From assembly GCF_021216655.1 (NCBI RefSeq), contig NZ_CP080437.1:3100001-3164000 (forward strand): DNA of 64,000 nucleotides, read 5' to 3'. The position numbers were made by a program, and so were the translations under genes. Under the pieces are notes generated by a model that made no database searches, was not told where the DNA came from, and saw only the letters and a list, made by a program, of their open reading frames with translations. This document shows positions 37,905 to 46,757 of this stretch, in pieces; within the stretch, counting starts at the first letter, position 1; the number at the start of each line of letters is the position of its first letter. This DNA is from Clavibacter michiganensis. GTDB taxonomy: Bacteria > Actinomycetota > Actinomycetes > Actinomycetales > Microbacteriaceae.

Positions 37905-38303
37905 CTAGGGCAGGACCGTGGTGCTCCAGCCGTAGATGCGGCCGTTCGCGCCGAAGAGGTTCCAGCCGTCGGCGCAGGTGACCGTCGCGGGGTCGATCTC
38001 CGGCGGCCACCAGGTGTCCTGGATGGTGGTCATCTGCAGGTCGGTGCAGCCGCCGGGGGCGGGCGCGGGCGTCGCGGTCTGGACGGCGACGATGCTGCCG
38101 GCCTTCGCCTCGGACTTGGTGCGGATGAGCGCGCCGTCCGCCGGGATCCACGTCGGCATCGCCGAGCCGAGCGCGGTCTGGGCGTCCGCCGTGGTCGCGT
38201 AGATCTCCGTGGTGGGCGACGTGAACTGCGCGCTGGCCCCGCATCCGGACAGGAGCGCCGCGCTCGCGACGGCGGCCAGGACGGTGAGGGTCGGTCGATG
38301 CAT
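37905..38303 (-). CDS. Hypothetical lipoprotein, 132 aa
   Basis: The N-terminus MHRPTLTVLAAVASAALLSGC is a lipoprotein signal with lipobox LLSGC; the mature protein is anchored at Cys-20 or nearby. The rest contains TDLQMTTIQDTWWPPEID and TCADGWNLFGANGRIYGWST with two further cysteines that could form a disulfide. I do not recognise the family. It lies 17 bp downstream of the DUF2256/DUF3253 gene. Confidence 0.7.
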   Translation of the reverse strand: MHRPTLTVLAAVASAALLSGCGASAQFTSPTTEIYATTADAQTALGSAMPTWIPADGALIRTKSEAKAGSIVAVQTATPAPAPGGCTDLQMTTIQDTWWPPEIDPATVTCADGWNLFGANGRIYGWSTTVLP

Positions 38304-38320
38304 CCCCCTAGTGTGCCTCG

Positions 38321-38719
38321 TCAGCGGCGGCGGCGGATCCGGATGGGCCCCTTGGCCGTGGAGGGATCGACGACCGAGCCCTTCTGGGTGATCTCCACCT
38401 CGCCCGCGTCGACGAGCCTCCGGGCGGCGCGCCGGGTCGGCTCCATGAGCTCGCGCCAGTCGTCGGGCGACTCCGCGCGCGCGGCCTCCGACGGGCAGAT
38501 GGTGGCGCCGCCGGCGCGGTGCGCGAGGAGGTCGAGGATCCACTGCTCGAGCCGCTCGTCGACGTCGGAGACGCCGCGGCGCCGGCACGCGTCGCTGCAG
38601 TAGCGGACCTGGTCCCAGTCGCGCTCCCACTTCTTCCGCCACTCGATGGTGCGGCCGCACGAGGCGCAGGTCTTGGGCTCGGGGAGGCGCTCCCTCGTGC
38701 TCGATGCCCGGTGCGCCAT
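38321..38719 (-). CDS. DUF2256 and DUF3253 domain protein
   Basis: The 132-residue protein combines a small treble-clef-like zinc domain (residues about 15-48: PKTCASCGRTIEWRKKWERD, then YCSDACR) of DUF2256 type with a C-terminal winged-helix-like DUF3253 domain (WILDLLAHR, then RRAARRLVDAGEVEITQKG). Both domains are common in bacteria and uncharacterised; a nucleic-acid-binding role is plausible. It heads a three-gene leftward cluster with the lipoprotein and 98-aa membrane protein. Confidence 0.82.
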   Translation of the reverse strand: MAHRASSTRERLPEPKTCASCGRTIEWRKKWERDWDQVRYCSDACRRRGVSDVDERLEQWILDLLAHRAGGATICPSEAARAESPDDWRELMEPTRRAARRLVDAGEVEITQKGSVVDPSTAKGPIRIRRRR

Positions 38720-38775
38720 CCCTCCAGCATGCTCCGCGGAGAGGGGCGTCGGCTGGATGCGGTGATGCGCTACTG

Positions 38776-38799
38776 AAAACCCCGCGCGAGCGGGGATTT
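38776..38799. terminator. Hairpin in the RND/DUF2256 divergent gap
   Basis: AAAACCCCGC and GCGGGGATTT pair around GCGA with one mismatch, giving a terminator-like stem flanked by A and T runs. It lies between two divergent genes (starts 38719 and 38908), where an ordinary terminator is not expected. It may attenuate or insulate transcription, or end a transcript from outside. GATACT at 38815-38820 is a possible -10 for the RND gene. Confidence 0.5.
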
Positions 38800-38907
38800 C
38801 CCGACGCCGGGTGCGATACTTCCCCCACGGGGCGGGTTCCCGGTGCGGGCGATCAGCGGTCCGAGCGACCGCCGCACCCGCGGCCCGCGTCCCACAAGGA
38901 GCACCCC

Positions 38908-41900
38908 CTGCATCTCCTCTCCGTCTTCAGCCTCCGCAACCGGGCACTGATCGCGCTCATCACGATCGTCATCGGGGTGTTCGGCGGCATCGCGCTCACG
39001 ACGCTCAAGCAGGAGCTCATCCCGTCGGTGTCGTTCCCGCAGCTCGCGGTCGTCACGGCGTACCCGGGTGCGTCGCCCGCGGTCGTGGACACGGACGTGT
39101 CGACGCCCATCGAGCGCGCGATCCAGGCGGTGCCGGGCCTCGAGTCCTCCACGGCGACCTCGCGCACCGACTCCTCCGTCATCTCCGCGTCGTTCACGTA
39201 CGGCACGGACCTCGCGACGGCCGAGCAGAAGATCGACCAGGCCATCAACCGGATCCGCACCACGCTGCCCGACGGGATCGACCCCGTCGTGATCGCGGGC
39301 AGCATCGACGACCTGCCGGTGATCCAGATCGCCGTCACGAGCGACCTCAGCCCGCAGGACCTCACGGCCGCGCTCGAGCGCTCGACGCTCGCGGACATCC
39401 GCAAGCTCGCGGGCGTGCGCGACGCGAGCCTGCTGGGGACGGTGGGGCAGCGCGTGGTCATCACGCCGGATCCCGCCGAGGTGCAGGCCGCCGGCCTCAC
39501 GAACCAGGCGATCCGCGACGCGCTCGACGCGAACGGCTCGCTCCTGCCCGCGGGATCCGTGACGGAGGACGGCACCACGCTGTCTGTGCAGTCGGGGACG
39601 CGCCTCGGATCCACCCAGGACCTCGCCTCGCTCCCGCTGCTGGGCGCGGCGGGCGGTCGCGCGCTCACGATCGGCGACGTCGCCACCGTGGAGCTCGGCC
39701 AGGATCCGACCACCGGCATCTCGCGCGTCGACGGCCAGCCGTCGCTCACCATCGCCGTCACGAAGACGCCAGCGGGCAACACGGTCGACGTCTCGCACCT
39801 CGTCACCCAGCTCCTGCCGCAGCTGTCGGAGGATCTGGGCAGCGACACGAAGTTCACGGTCGTGTTCGACCAGGCGCCCTTCATCGAGCAGTCGATCTCG
39901 AGCCTGACCACGGAGGGCCTGCTCGGCCTCGTGTTCGCGGTGCTCGTGATCCTCGTGTTCCTCATGTCGATCCGGTCGACCATCGTGACCGCGATCTCGA
40001 TCCCGGCGTCCGTGCTCATCACCTTCATCGCGATGCTCGCCTCGGGCTACACGCTCAACATCATCACGCTCGGCGCGCTCACGATCGCGGTCGGGCGCGT
40101 GGTGGACGACTCGATCGTGGTGATCGAGAACATCAAGCGGCACCTCTCCTTCACGCCCGACCGGCTCGACGCGATCCGCGCTGCCGTGCGCGAGGTCGCG
40201 GGCGCGGTCACGGCGTCGACCGCCACGACCGTCGCGGTGTTCCTGCCGATCGCGCTCGTGGGCGACATCACGGGCGAGCTGTTCCGGCCGTTCGCGCTGA
40301 CCGTGACGATCGCGCTCGCCGCGTCGCTGTTCGTCTCGCTGACGATCGTGCCGGTGCTCGCGTACTGGTTCCTGCGGCCGGAGGGGGAGTCGCGGCGGTC
40401 GCGGAGGAAGGCGGCCGCCGCCGCGGAGGCTGCGGCGACCACCCGCACGGGCGCGCACGCCGCCGTCCGCGGGTCCGTCGACGACCGCGGACGATCGGGC
40501 CGGCGGGCTCGCGGATCGCACGCCGCCGACGGCCAGGGCGAGGGCCAGAGCGGCGGCGAGGGCATCGGCGCGCCGACGCGCCTCCAGCGCGGCTACCGGC
40601 CGATCCTCGCGTGGACGCTCAAGCACTCGGCCGTCACGCTCGTGCTCGCGATCCTCGTGCTCGGCGGCACGGTCGCGCTCATCCCGAGCATGAAGACCAA
40701 CTTCCTCGGCGACAGCGGGCAGAACACGCTCACCGTCTCGCAGGAGCTGCCGAGCGACACCAGCCTCGAGGCGCAGGACACCGCGGCCACGAAGGTCGAG
40801 CAGGCGCTCATCGGCGTCCAGGGCGTCGAGACCGTGCAGACCTCGATCGGCTCGGACAGCACCTCGCTCACGTCGGCCTTCGGGGGCGGCGGCGGGATCA
40901 CGTTCGCGCTGACGACCGACGCCGACGCCGACCAGGACGCCATCCGCGAGCGCGTGCGGACCGCGGTCGACGGCCTCACCGACGTGGGCGACGTGTCGCT
41001 GGCGGCGGCCTCGGGCGGGTTCTCCTCGAGCGACATCGAGGTGCAGATCACGGCGAACGACGCCGACGACCTGAAGACCTCGGCCGACGCGATCCTCGCG
41101 GCCGTCAAGGACATCCCGTCGATCGAGCAGGCCACGAGCAACCTCTCCGAGACGCAGCCGTACATCGCCGTGACCGTCGACCGGGCGAAGGCCGCGGCCG
41201 CCGGGCTCAGCGAGCAGGCCGTGGGCGGCATCGTCACGGCCAGCCGGCTGCCGGCGGCGGTCGGGCAGGTCGTGATCGACGAGAAGACGCTGTCCATCTA
41301 CATCCAGGACCCGGACGCCGCGCAGAGCCTGCAGGGGCTGCGCGACTTCCGGATTCCCACCGCGCGCGGATTCGTGCCGCTCAGCGACCTCGCGACCGTC
41401 GAGGTCGTGGACGGACCCGCGACCGTCACGACCACGGGCGGCTTCCGCAGCGCCACCGTGAGCGCGACGCCCGGCAGCGACGACGTGGGCTTCGCCTCGT
41501 CCGAGGTGTCGCAGGCCGTCGCGGGCGTGCAGCTGCCGGCCGGCGCGCAGGCGTCGCTCGGCGGCGTCGCGTCGCAGCAGTCCGACGCGTTCGGGCAGCT
41601 GGGGCTCGCGGTGCTGGCGGCGATCCTGATCGTCTACATCATCATGGTGGCGACGTTCCGGAGCCTCATCCAGCCGCTCGTGCTGCTCGTCTCGGTGCCG
41701 TTCGCGGCGACCGGCGCGGTGCTGCTGCAGGTGGTGACGGGGATCCCGCTGGGCGTCGCGTCGATCATCGGCCTGCTGATGCTCGTGGGCATCGTGGTGA
41801 CCAACGCGATCGTGCTCATCGACCTCGTGAACCAGTACCGGACGCGCGGCATGGGCTTGCGGGAGGCGATCCTGCAGGGCGCCGGTCGACGGCTCCGGCC

Positions 41901-42177
41901 CATCCTCATGACGGCGCTCGCGACGATCTTCGCGCTGCTGCCGCTCGCGGTCGGCCTGACCGGACACGGCGGGTTCATCTCGCAGCCGCTCGCGATCGTC
42001 GTGATCGGCGGCCTGCTGTCGTCGACCGTGCTGACGCTGCTCGTGCTGCCGTCGCTGTACTCGCTCGTGGAGCGCGCGGCGCTGCGGATCCGGGCGCGCA
42101 GTGAGCGGAAGCGGGCCGAGCTCGGGCTGCCGGCCGGGGGATCCGCGGCGCCGACCGAGTGCGGCACCGCGGGCTGA
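38908..42177 (+). CDS. RND efflux permease (SwrC/HAE-like), apparent CTG start
   Basis: The 1089-residue protein follows RND topology: TM1 after SLRNRALIALITIVIGVFGG, a large porter-like loop, a TM2-6 block with GRVVDDSIVVIENIKRHL (paired Asp of the proton relay), a Ser/Arg/Gly-rich cytosolic linker (about residues 495-560) and a second half ending with VGIVVTNAIVLIDLVNQY. The TNAIVLIDLVNQ motif is like Gram-positive SwrC/YerP efflux pumps. The only start placed correctly is CTG at 38908-38910, 6 nt after AAGGAG (38896-38901); it gives the expected MHLLSVFSLRNR N-terminus, and no ATG, GTG or TTG lies near. The in-frame upstream extension is not protein-like. Substrates unknown. Confidence 0.9.
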   Translation: MHLLSVFSLRNRALIALITIVIGVFGGIALTTLKQELIPSVSFPQLAVVTAYPGASPAVVDTDVSTPIERAIQAVPGLESSTATSRTDSSVISASFTYGTDLATAEQKIDQAINRIRTTLPDGIDPVVIAGSIDDLPVIQIAVTSDLSPQDLTAALERSTLADIRKLAGVRDASLLGTVGQRVVITPDPAEVQAAGLTNQAIRDALDANGSLLPAGSVTEDGTTLSVQSGTRLGSTQDLASLPLLGAAGGRALTIGDVATVELGQDPTTGISRVDGQPSLTIAVTKTPAGNTVDVSHLVTQLLPQLSEDLGSDTKFTVVFDQAPFIEQSISSLTTEGLLGLVFAVLVILVFLMSIRSTIVTAISIPASVLITFIAMLASGYTLNIITLGALTIAVGRVVDDSIVVIENIKRHLSFTPDRLDAIRAAVREVAGAVTASTATTVAVFLPIALVGDITGELFRPFALTVTIALAASLFVSLTIVPVLAYWFLRPEGESRRSRRKAAAAAEAAATTRTGAHAAVRGSVDDRGRSGRRARGSHAADGQGEGQSGGEGIGAPTRLQRGYRPILAWTLKHSAVTLVLAILVLGGTVALIPSMKTNFLGDSGQNTLTVSQELPSDTSLEAQDTAATKVEQALIGVQGVETVQTSIGSDSTSLTSAFGGGGGITFALTTDADADQDAIRERVRTAVDGLTDVGDVSLAAASGGFSSSDIEVQITANDADDLKTSADAILAAVKDIPSIEQATSNLSETQPYIAVTVDRAKAAAAGLSEQAVGGIVTASRLPAAVGQVVIDEKTLSIYIQDPDAAQSLQGLRDFRIPTARGFVPLSDLATVEVVDGPATVTTTGGFRSATVSATPGSDDVGFASSEVSQAVAGVQLPAGAQASLGGVASQQSDAFGQLGLAVLAAILIVYIIMVATFRSLIQPLVLLVSVPFAATGAVLLQVVTGIPLGVASIIGLLMLVGIVVTNAIVLIDLVNQYRTRGMGLREAILQGAGRRLRPILMTALATIFALLPLAVGLTGHGGFISQPLAIVVIGGLLSSTVLTLLVLPSLYSLVERAALRIRARSERKRAELGLPAGGSAAPTECGTAG

Positions 42178-42495
42178 TCCGCGCATCATGACCCCGCCCG
42201 GGGGCGCCGCGTGGCGCGCCCGGGCGGAGCGGCGCCCTGGTGCCCGGGACGCGCGTCCGGTAGTGTGCTCCAGTCGGCTCTTGACACCGCTACCGGACCA
42301 TCCATCCGGGCGGATGGATTTGTCAGTCAGGTGGGCCGGTTTCCCCCTCTCGTTCCGCAGAGGGGTACGTCACGCGATGACACGGCCCCCGGTCGACGAC
42401 TGCCCGGGTTGAGAGCAGCTCTGCGCACCCTGATCCTGTAGCGCGCTGCTTCGAATGAGCATTGTCATGCACTCGAGCAGAACGAGGAATCCCTC
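42178..42495. promoter_or_regulatory. Long leader of the DEAD-box helicase gene
   Basis: This 318-bp non-coding stretch is probably the promoter and 5' leader of the helicase gene. TTGACA at 42281-42286 is a perfect -35 hexamer, though no good -10 follows at the usual spacing; TAGTGT (42261-42266) is an alternative -10. A hairpin ATCCATCC-GGGC-GGATGGAT occupies 42300-42319. A short frame, MTRPPVDDCPG, runs 42377-42412 and might be a leader peptide, but its ribosome binding site is poor. Structured leaders often make such helicases cold- or RNA-responsive; that is inference. Confidence 0.45.
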
Positions 42496-44727
42496 ATGCC
42501 CTACAACAACGACTCCCCGCGCGGCGCCAAGCGCGCCCCCGCCGGATCCCGCAGCCCGAACCACCGCGGCTACAACTCCGATCCCGCGCCCAAGAAGCAG
42601 CGCTGGAACGCCGACGAGCGCGCCCAGCGCTCCGGCCAGGACGACCGCCCCCAGCGCGGCGGCGCGGCCCGCCCCGCGCGCGGCGGCGACCGCCCCAACT
42701 GGGAGCCCCGCGCCGAGCGCCCGGCCGGTCGCGGCGAGCGTCCCGCGTACGGCGACCGCCCCAACCGCGCCAACGCGCGCCCCGAGCGCGGCGACGCCCG
42801 CCCGCAGCGCGGCGAGCGCCCCTCCTACGGCGGCGGCAACGACCGCGGCCAGCGCAGCGAGCGTCCCTCGTACGGCGCCGAGCGCGGACAGCGCTCCGAG
42901 CGTCCGTCGTACGGGAACTCGCGTCCCGACCGTGGCGGCGAGCGCTCCGAGCGTCCGTCCTACAACGACCGCGCGCCGCGCAACGACCGTCCGTCCTACG
43001 GGAACGACCGTCCGCAGCGGTCGGAGCGTCCCGCGTACAACGACCGTCCCGCCCGTTCGGAGCGCCCCTCCTACAACGACCGCGCCGAGCGTCCGTCGTA
43101 CAACGACCGGAACGCACGCACGGAGCGCCCCGCGTACAACGACCGTCCGGCTCGCGGCGAGCGTCCGTCGTACAACGACTCGCGTCCGGCTCGCACGGAG
43201 CGTCCGTCGTACAACGACTCGCGTCCGGCTCGCACGGAGCGTCCGTCGTACAACGACTCGCGCCCTGCCCGCACCGAGCGTCCGTCGTACGGTGACCGCG
43301 CCGAGCGATCCGAGCGTCCGTCCTACAACGATCGCCCGGCTCGCACGGAGCGCCCCTCCTACAACGACCGCCCGCAGCGGTCCGAGCGCCCCTCCTACGG
43401 CGACCGCCCCCAGCGCAGCGAGCGCCCGTCCTACGACGACGCCCGCCCCAAGCGCGACAGCGACTTCTACCCGAGCAAGGAGGGCGCCCCGCGCCACGCT
43501 CCCGCCGAGGACGTCGTGCTCGAGCGCCTCGAGGCCCAGGCCACCACGGCCAAGGACGTCGACGGCGTGACCTTCGCCGCGCTCGGCCTCGGCCAGAACA
43601 TCGTCCGCGTGCTCGAGGAGCTGGGCGCGGCGAGCCCGTTCCCGATCCAGGCCGCCACGATCCCCGACGTGCTCGCGGGTCGCGACGTGCTCGGCCGCGG
43701 CCGCACCGGATCCGGCAAGACCATCGCGTTCGGCGCGCCCCTCGTGGAGCGTCTGCTCGAGAACGACGGCGCGAAGAACCGCAAGATGGGCCGCAAGCCC
43801 CGCGCGCTGATCCTCGCCCCGACGCGCGAGCTCGCCATGCAGATCGACCGCACGGTGCAGCCCATCGCCCGCTCGGTGGGCCTGTTCACCACCACGATCT
43901 TCGGCGGCGTGCCGCAGTTCAAGCAGGTCGGTGCGCTGCAGCGCGGCGTCGACATCCTCATCGCGACCCCCGGCCGCCTCGAGGACCTCATCGACCAGGG
44001 CCGCCTCGACCTCTCCGAGATCGTCGTCACGGTCCTCGACGAGGCCGACCACATGTGCGACCTCGGCTTCCTCGAGCCCGTGCAGCGGATCCTCCGCCAG
44101 GTGAAGAAGGACGGCCAGCGCCTGCTCTTCTCCGCCACGCTCGACAAGGGCGTCGCGACGCTCGTCAACGAGTTCCTGCCGTCGCCCAGCGTCCACGAGG
44201 TCGCGGGCGAGGACCAGGCATCGTCGACCATCGACCACCGCGTGCTCCTCATCGAGCAGCGCGACAAGGCCGCGATCATCGAGCAGCTCAGCTCGGGCGA
44301 GGGCAAGACGCTGATCTTCGCCCGCACCCGCGCGTTCGCCGAGCAGCTCGCCGACCAGCTCGAGGACGCCGGCATCCCGGCCACGTCGCTGCACGGCGAC
44401 CTCAACCAGGCGCGCCGCACGCGCAACCTGCAGCTCCTCACGAGCGGCAAGGTCCGCGTGCTCGTGGCGACCGACGTGGCCGCCCGCGGCATCCACGTCG
44501 ACGACATCGGGCTGGTCATCCAGGCCGACGCGCCCGACGAGTACAAGAGCTACCTCCACCGCGCCGGCCGCACGGGCCGCGCGGGCAAGCAGGGCACCGT
44601 CGTGACGCTGATCACGAAGGCCCGCCGCCGTCGCATGGACGACCTCCTGGGTCGCGCCGAGATCAAGGCGACCACGGTCATGGCCGCCGCCGGGGACCGC
44701 GTCATCGCGGACCTCGCGCGCGTCTAG
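42496..44727 (+). CDS. DEAD-box RNA helicase with N-terminal RS/R-rich repeat domain
   Basis: The 743-residue protein has a disordered N-terminal third (residues about 1-325) made of Arg-, Ser-, Tyr- and Asp-rich repeats based on ERPSYNDRPAR, then a complete DEAD-box core: Q-motif FPIQAATIPD, motif I GRTGSGKT, PTRELAMQI, ATPGRLEDLI, motif II LDEADHMCDLGF, SATLDKG, motif V ATDVAARGIHVDD and motif VI HRAGRTGRAG. It unwinds RNA with ATP, likely in ribosome assembly or mRNA turnover. The helicase normally has an RGG/R-rich tail at the C-terminus; here the repeat tail is N-terminal. The ATG has GAGGAA upstream. Part of the repeat region is a 39-bp tandem duplication. Confidence 0.93.
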   Translation: MPYNNDSPRGAKRAPAGSRSPNHRGYNSDPAPKKQRWNADERAQRSGQDDRPQRGGAARPARGGDRPNWEPRAERPAGRGERPAYGDRPNRANARPERGDARPQRGERPSYGGGNDRGQRSERPSYGAERGQRSERPSYGNSRPDRGGERSERPSYNDRAPRNDRPSYGNDRPQRSERPAYNDRPARSERPSYNDRAERPSYNDRNARTERPAYNDRPARGERPSYNDSRPARTERPSYNDSRPARTERPSYNDSRPARTERPSYGDRAERSERPSYNDRPARTERPSYNDRPQRSERPSYGDRPQRSERPSYDDARPKRDSDFYPSKEGAPRHAPAEDVVLERLEAQATTAKDVDGVTFAALGLGQNIVRVLEELGAASPFPIQAATIPDVLAGRDVLGRGRTGSGKTIAFGAPLVERLLENDGAKNRKMGRKPRALILAPTRELAMQIDRTVQPIARSVGLFTTTIFGGVPQFKQVGALQRGVDILIATPGRLEDLIDQGRLDLSEIVVTVLDEADHMCDLGFLEPVQRILRQVKKDGQRLLFSATLDKGVATLVNEFLPSPSVHEVAGEDQASSTIDHRVLLIEQRDKAAIIEQLSSGEGKTLIFARTRAFAEQLADQLEDAGIPATSLHGDLNQARRTRNLQLLTSGKVRVLVATDVAARGIHVDDIGLVIQADAPDEYKSYLHRAGRTGRAGKQGTVVTLITKARRRRMDDLLGRAEIKATTVMAAAGDRVIADLARV
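43161..43277 (+). repeat. Tandem 39-bp repeat, three copies
   Basis: Copies start at 43161, 43200 and 43239; the first two are identical and the third diverges in its last part. Each encodes 13 residues, ERPSYNDSRPART. The repeat lies inside the helicase N-terminal domain and keeps the frame, so copy number can change by slippage or recombination without loss of the protein. Shorter related units (ERPSYNDRPAR) surround it on both sides. Confidence 0.9.
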
Positions 44728-44742
44728 CGACCACGCACGACC

Positions 44743-44783
44743 ACGACGGCCGTCCCATCCCTCGCGGGTGGGGCGGCCGTCGT
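44743..44783. terminator. Hairpin terminator after the helicase gene
   Basis: The arms ACGACGGCCGTCCCA (44743-44757) and TGGGGCGGCCGTCGT (44769-44783) pair with one G-U wobble, and TTACTTTG follows. It lies 15 bp after the helicase stop and marks the last GC-rich stretch before the low-GC pentapeptide gene. Confidence 0.75.
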
Positions 44784-44866
44784 TACTTTGCGGCCCGGAC
44801 AGCACGCTTCTCCGCTGTCCACGTCGCTTGAGGTCAAAAAGCAACCGGGCGGGTCATCCGGTGTAT

Positions 44867-46066
44867 TTAGATAAAATCGTCATCGAATTTGGCTCCGGGA
44901 GCGTAGCCGAGTTCGGCTCGTGTGCAGTTGAACCGTGCGCCGCGGAAATCGGCGCCAGAGAAGTCGGTTCCTTCAGTAGCGACGTCCCGCAGGTCGCAAT
45001 CACGTAGTATCGCTCCTTGGAATTGCGCACCGCGAAGGTTCGCCCCGCGGAAGTCTCCCCTAATGATGCGAGCATTCTGCGCATCGCTCGCTTCTAGGTT
45101 GCATTTGATGAACTTTGCCCCTGTCAGGTCGGCGCCGGAAAGCGCGGCTTGACTCAAGTTTGCGCCACTGAAGTTTGCAGACATGGCCCTTGCGCTTTCG
45201 AAACGCGCGTGACTGGCGTCCGCATTTATGAAATTTACGTAGTCTATATTTGCGCCGACAAAGTCTGCATATTTTACAACCGACGATCGAAACGTGGCCT
45301 TTGTAAGCCGCGCGCGAGTGAATGTACCAACTGTAATTATCGCTTCTTCAAAACTTGCGCCTTCGAGGCCTGCATTGGTCAGGTCGGCCCCATCAAGCCG
45401 AGAATTAGAGAAGTTGGCGTTACCCAGGTTCGCATCGGTCATAGAAGCGCCTCGCAAGTTCGTAATGCTTAGCAACACTTGCGTTTGTATAGATCCCTTA
45501 ATGTTGCTGAGTCGGCTAATGGTCCTCAAGGCGGCAATCGAGGTTGAAACTGGGAACTCGGCTAATACGCTTGCATCTGATTCGCGACGCGGAGACTCTT
45601 CGCGGATGTAGGCTGTCAAGACTTCGGTTATTGTAGCGCGATCTCTTTCAGAATCTTCAGCGATTCGCTCGAGGGCATATATCCCCCCGTAACGTACGGC
45701 CGCCTTGTCGTCACCTAGCTGCTTCACGGCTTCTGTGTATCTGTTCGTCCAGTTGGCATCGCGGTCAATTTCGTGCCTCGCCCTAGCAATCGCATCGCGC
45801 CGCTGGGTCAAGGCCAGCGTAAAAGCGGCAAGAAGTCCGCCGGCAGAAAGAAGGATGACTTGACGAGCTGCGGTGATTGCGGCCGTTTTCTCGGTCGCGG
45901 TGAGCGCGTTGATTTCATTTGCGCTTAAGGGCTGTTTGATGAGCCAGTCCGGTAAAGCATAGATGGCGGCCGTCGATATGACTACATAAGCTATAAGCCC
46001 AACTGTCCAGGCGTAAGTGCTTTTCGTTTGTACTTCGCCCGCGATGCGATGGCTGTTCCTTCTCAC
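44867..46066 (-). CDS. Membrane pentapeptide-repeat protein, low GC, likely acquired
   Basis: The 399-residue protein has two transmembrane segments (YAWTVGLIAYVVISTAAIYA, about 18-37; ILLSAGGLLAAFTLAL, about 72-87), a helical module (YTEAVKQLGDDKAAVRYGG, then IYALERIAEDSERD and EVLTAYIRE) and about 36 pentapeptide repeats (A(N/D)LxX; for example ADLTGAKFIKCNLEASDAQ) forming a beta-helix from about 205 to 385. The helical module preceding the repeats recurs in many bacterial pentapeptide proteins; its role is unknown. The start is GTG (complement of 46064-46066). Base composition is near 50% GC, far below the neighbours, indicating horizontal transfer. I saw no integrase, repeats or tRNA at its edges. 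Confidence 0.85.
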   Translation of the reverse strand: MRRNSHRIAGEVQTKSTYAWTVGLIAYVVISTAAIYALPDWLIKQPLSANEINALTATEKTAAITAARQVILLSAGGLLAAFTLALTQRRDAIARARHEIDRDANWTNRYTEAVKQLGDDKAAVRYGGIYALERIAEDSERDRATITEVLTAYIREESPRRESDASVLAEFPVSTSIAALRTISRLSNIKGSIQTQVLLSITNLRGASMTDANLGNANFSNSRLDGADLTNAGLEGASFEEAIITVGTFTRARLTKATFRSSVVKYADFVGANIDYVNFINADASHARFESARAMSANFSGANLSQAALSGADLTGAKFIKCNLEASDAQNARIIRGDFRGANLRGAQFQGAILRDCDLRDVATEGTDFSGADFRGARFNCTRAELGYAPGAKFDDDFI

Positions 46067-46193
46067 ATAGAGAACGTACCTGCCGCTTCGCCGATAGGTG
46101 GCTGGGGAGGGGGTAGATGCTCACTTGGCCCTGTTGTGCTGACGTGTCAATGCCTTGATGGGAGACCGGGGGCGGTCTGGCATCCTCGATGCC

Positions 46194-46724
46194 GTGCCCG
46201 ACCGGATCCGCCTGCTGACGCTCGACGACGCCCCCGCCCTGTCCGCGCTGCGCCTCGCGAGCCGAGCCCACCTCGCGCCGTGGGAGCCGATCCGGCATCC
46301 GGACCACGACACCCCCGCCGGTCAGCGCGCCGACGTCGAGGCGGCGCTCGCGCAGCACGCGCGCGGCCAGGGCGTGCCGCTCGCCATCCTCGACGACGAC
46401 GGATCCGTGGCCGGGCGCATCAACCTGAACGGCATCGTCCGCGGCGCCTTCGAGTCGTGCGCGATGGGGTACTGGCTCGCGGCGGATGGCACCGGCCGCG
46501 GGCTCGCGACCTCCGCCGTCGATGCCGCGGTCGCCCTCGCGTTCGGCGAGCTCGGGCTGCACCGGGTCGAGGCCGGGACGCTCCTGCACAACGCCGCGTC
46601 GCAGGCCGTGCTCGCGCGCACGGGCTTCACGCGGTACGGGCTCGCGCCGCGCTACCTCCGCATCGCGGGCGTGTGGCAGGACCACGTGCTGTTCCAGCGG
46701 CTGGCGGACGACCCGCCCGTCTGA
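46194..46724 (+). CDS. GNAT family N-acetyltransferase (RimJ/RimL-like)
   Basis: The 176-residue protein shows the RimJ-type pattern: RLLTLDDAPALSALRLASRA at the start, CAMGYWLAADGTGRGLATSA (acetyl-CoA loop) and LHRVEAGTLLHNAASQAVLA with RTGFTRYGLAPRYLRI. Enzymes of this branch acetylate protein N-termini or small molecules. I chose the GTG at 46194, with CATCCT 7 nt upstream and no Shine-Dalgarno sequence; the upstream ATG at 46155 adds a non-family tail. The neighbouring gene is also a GNAT. Confidence 0.85.
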   Translation: MPDRIRLLTLDDAPALSALRLASRAHLAPWEPIRHPDHDTPAGQRADVEAALAQHARGQGVPLAILDDDGSVAGRINLNGIVRGAFESCAMGYWLAADGTGRGLATSAVDAAVALAFGELGLHRVEAGTLLHNAASQAVLARTGFTRYGLAPRYLRIAGVWQDHVLFQRLADDPPV

Positions 46725-46757
46725 GCCCGGCGCGTCATGCCGGATAGCCTCGACCGC

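Noticed and set aside
38770..42189. Antisense 1139-codon frame opposite the RND permease
   Set aside because: Its product is Arg/Asp/Glu-rich low-complexity sequence, typical of the opposite strand of a high-GC gene; the plus-strand protein is clearly RND.
42377..42412. Leader peptide gene MTRPPVDDCPG upstream of the helicase
   Set aside because: The spacing to a purine-rich site is poor and nothing else supports translation; kept only as a remark in the leader entry.
43161..43277. CRISPR-like repeat array
   Set aside because: The repeats are tandem and contiguous without unique spacers, are in frame with the helicase, and encode protein repeats.
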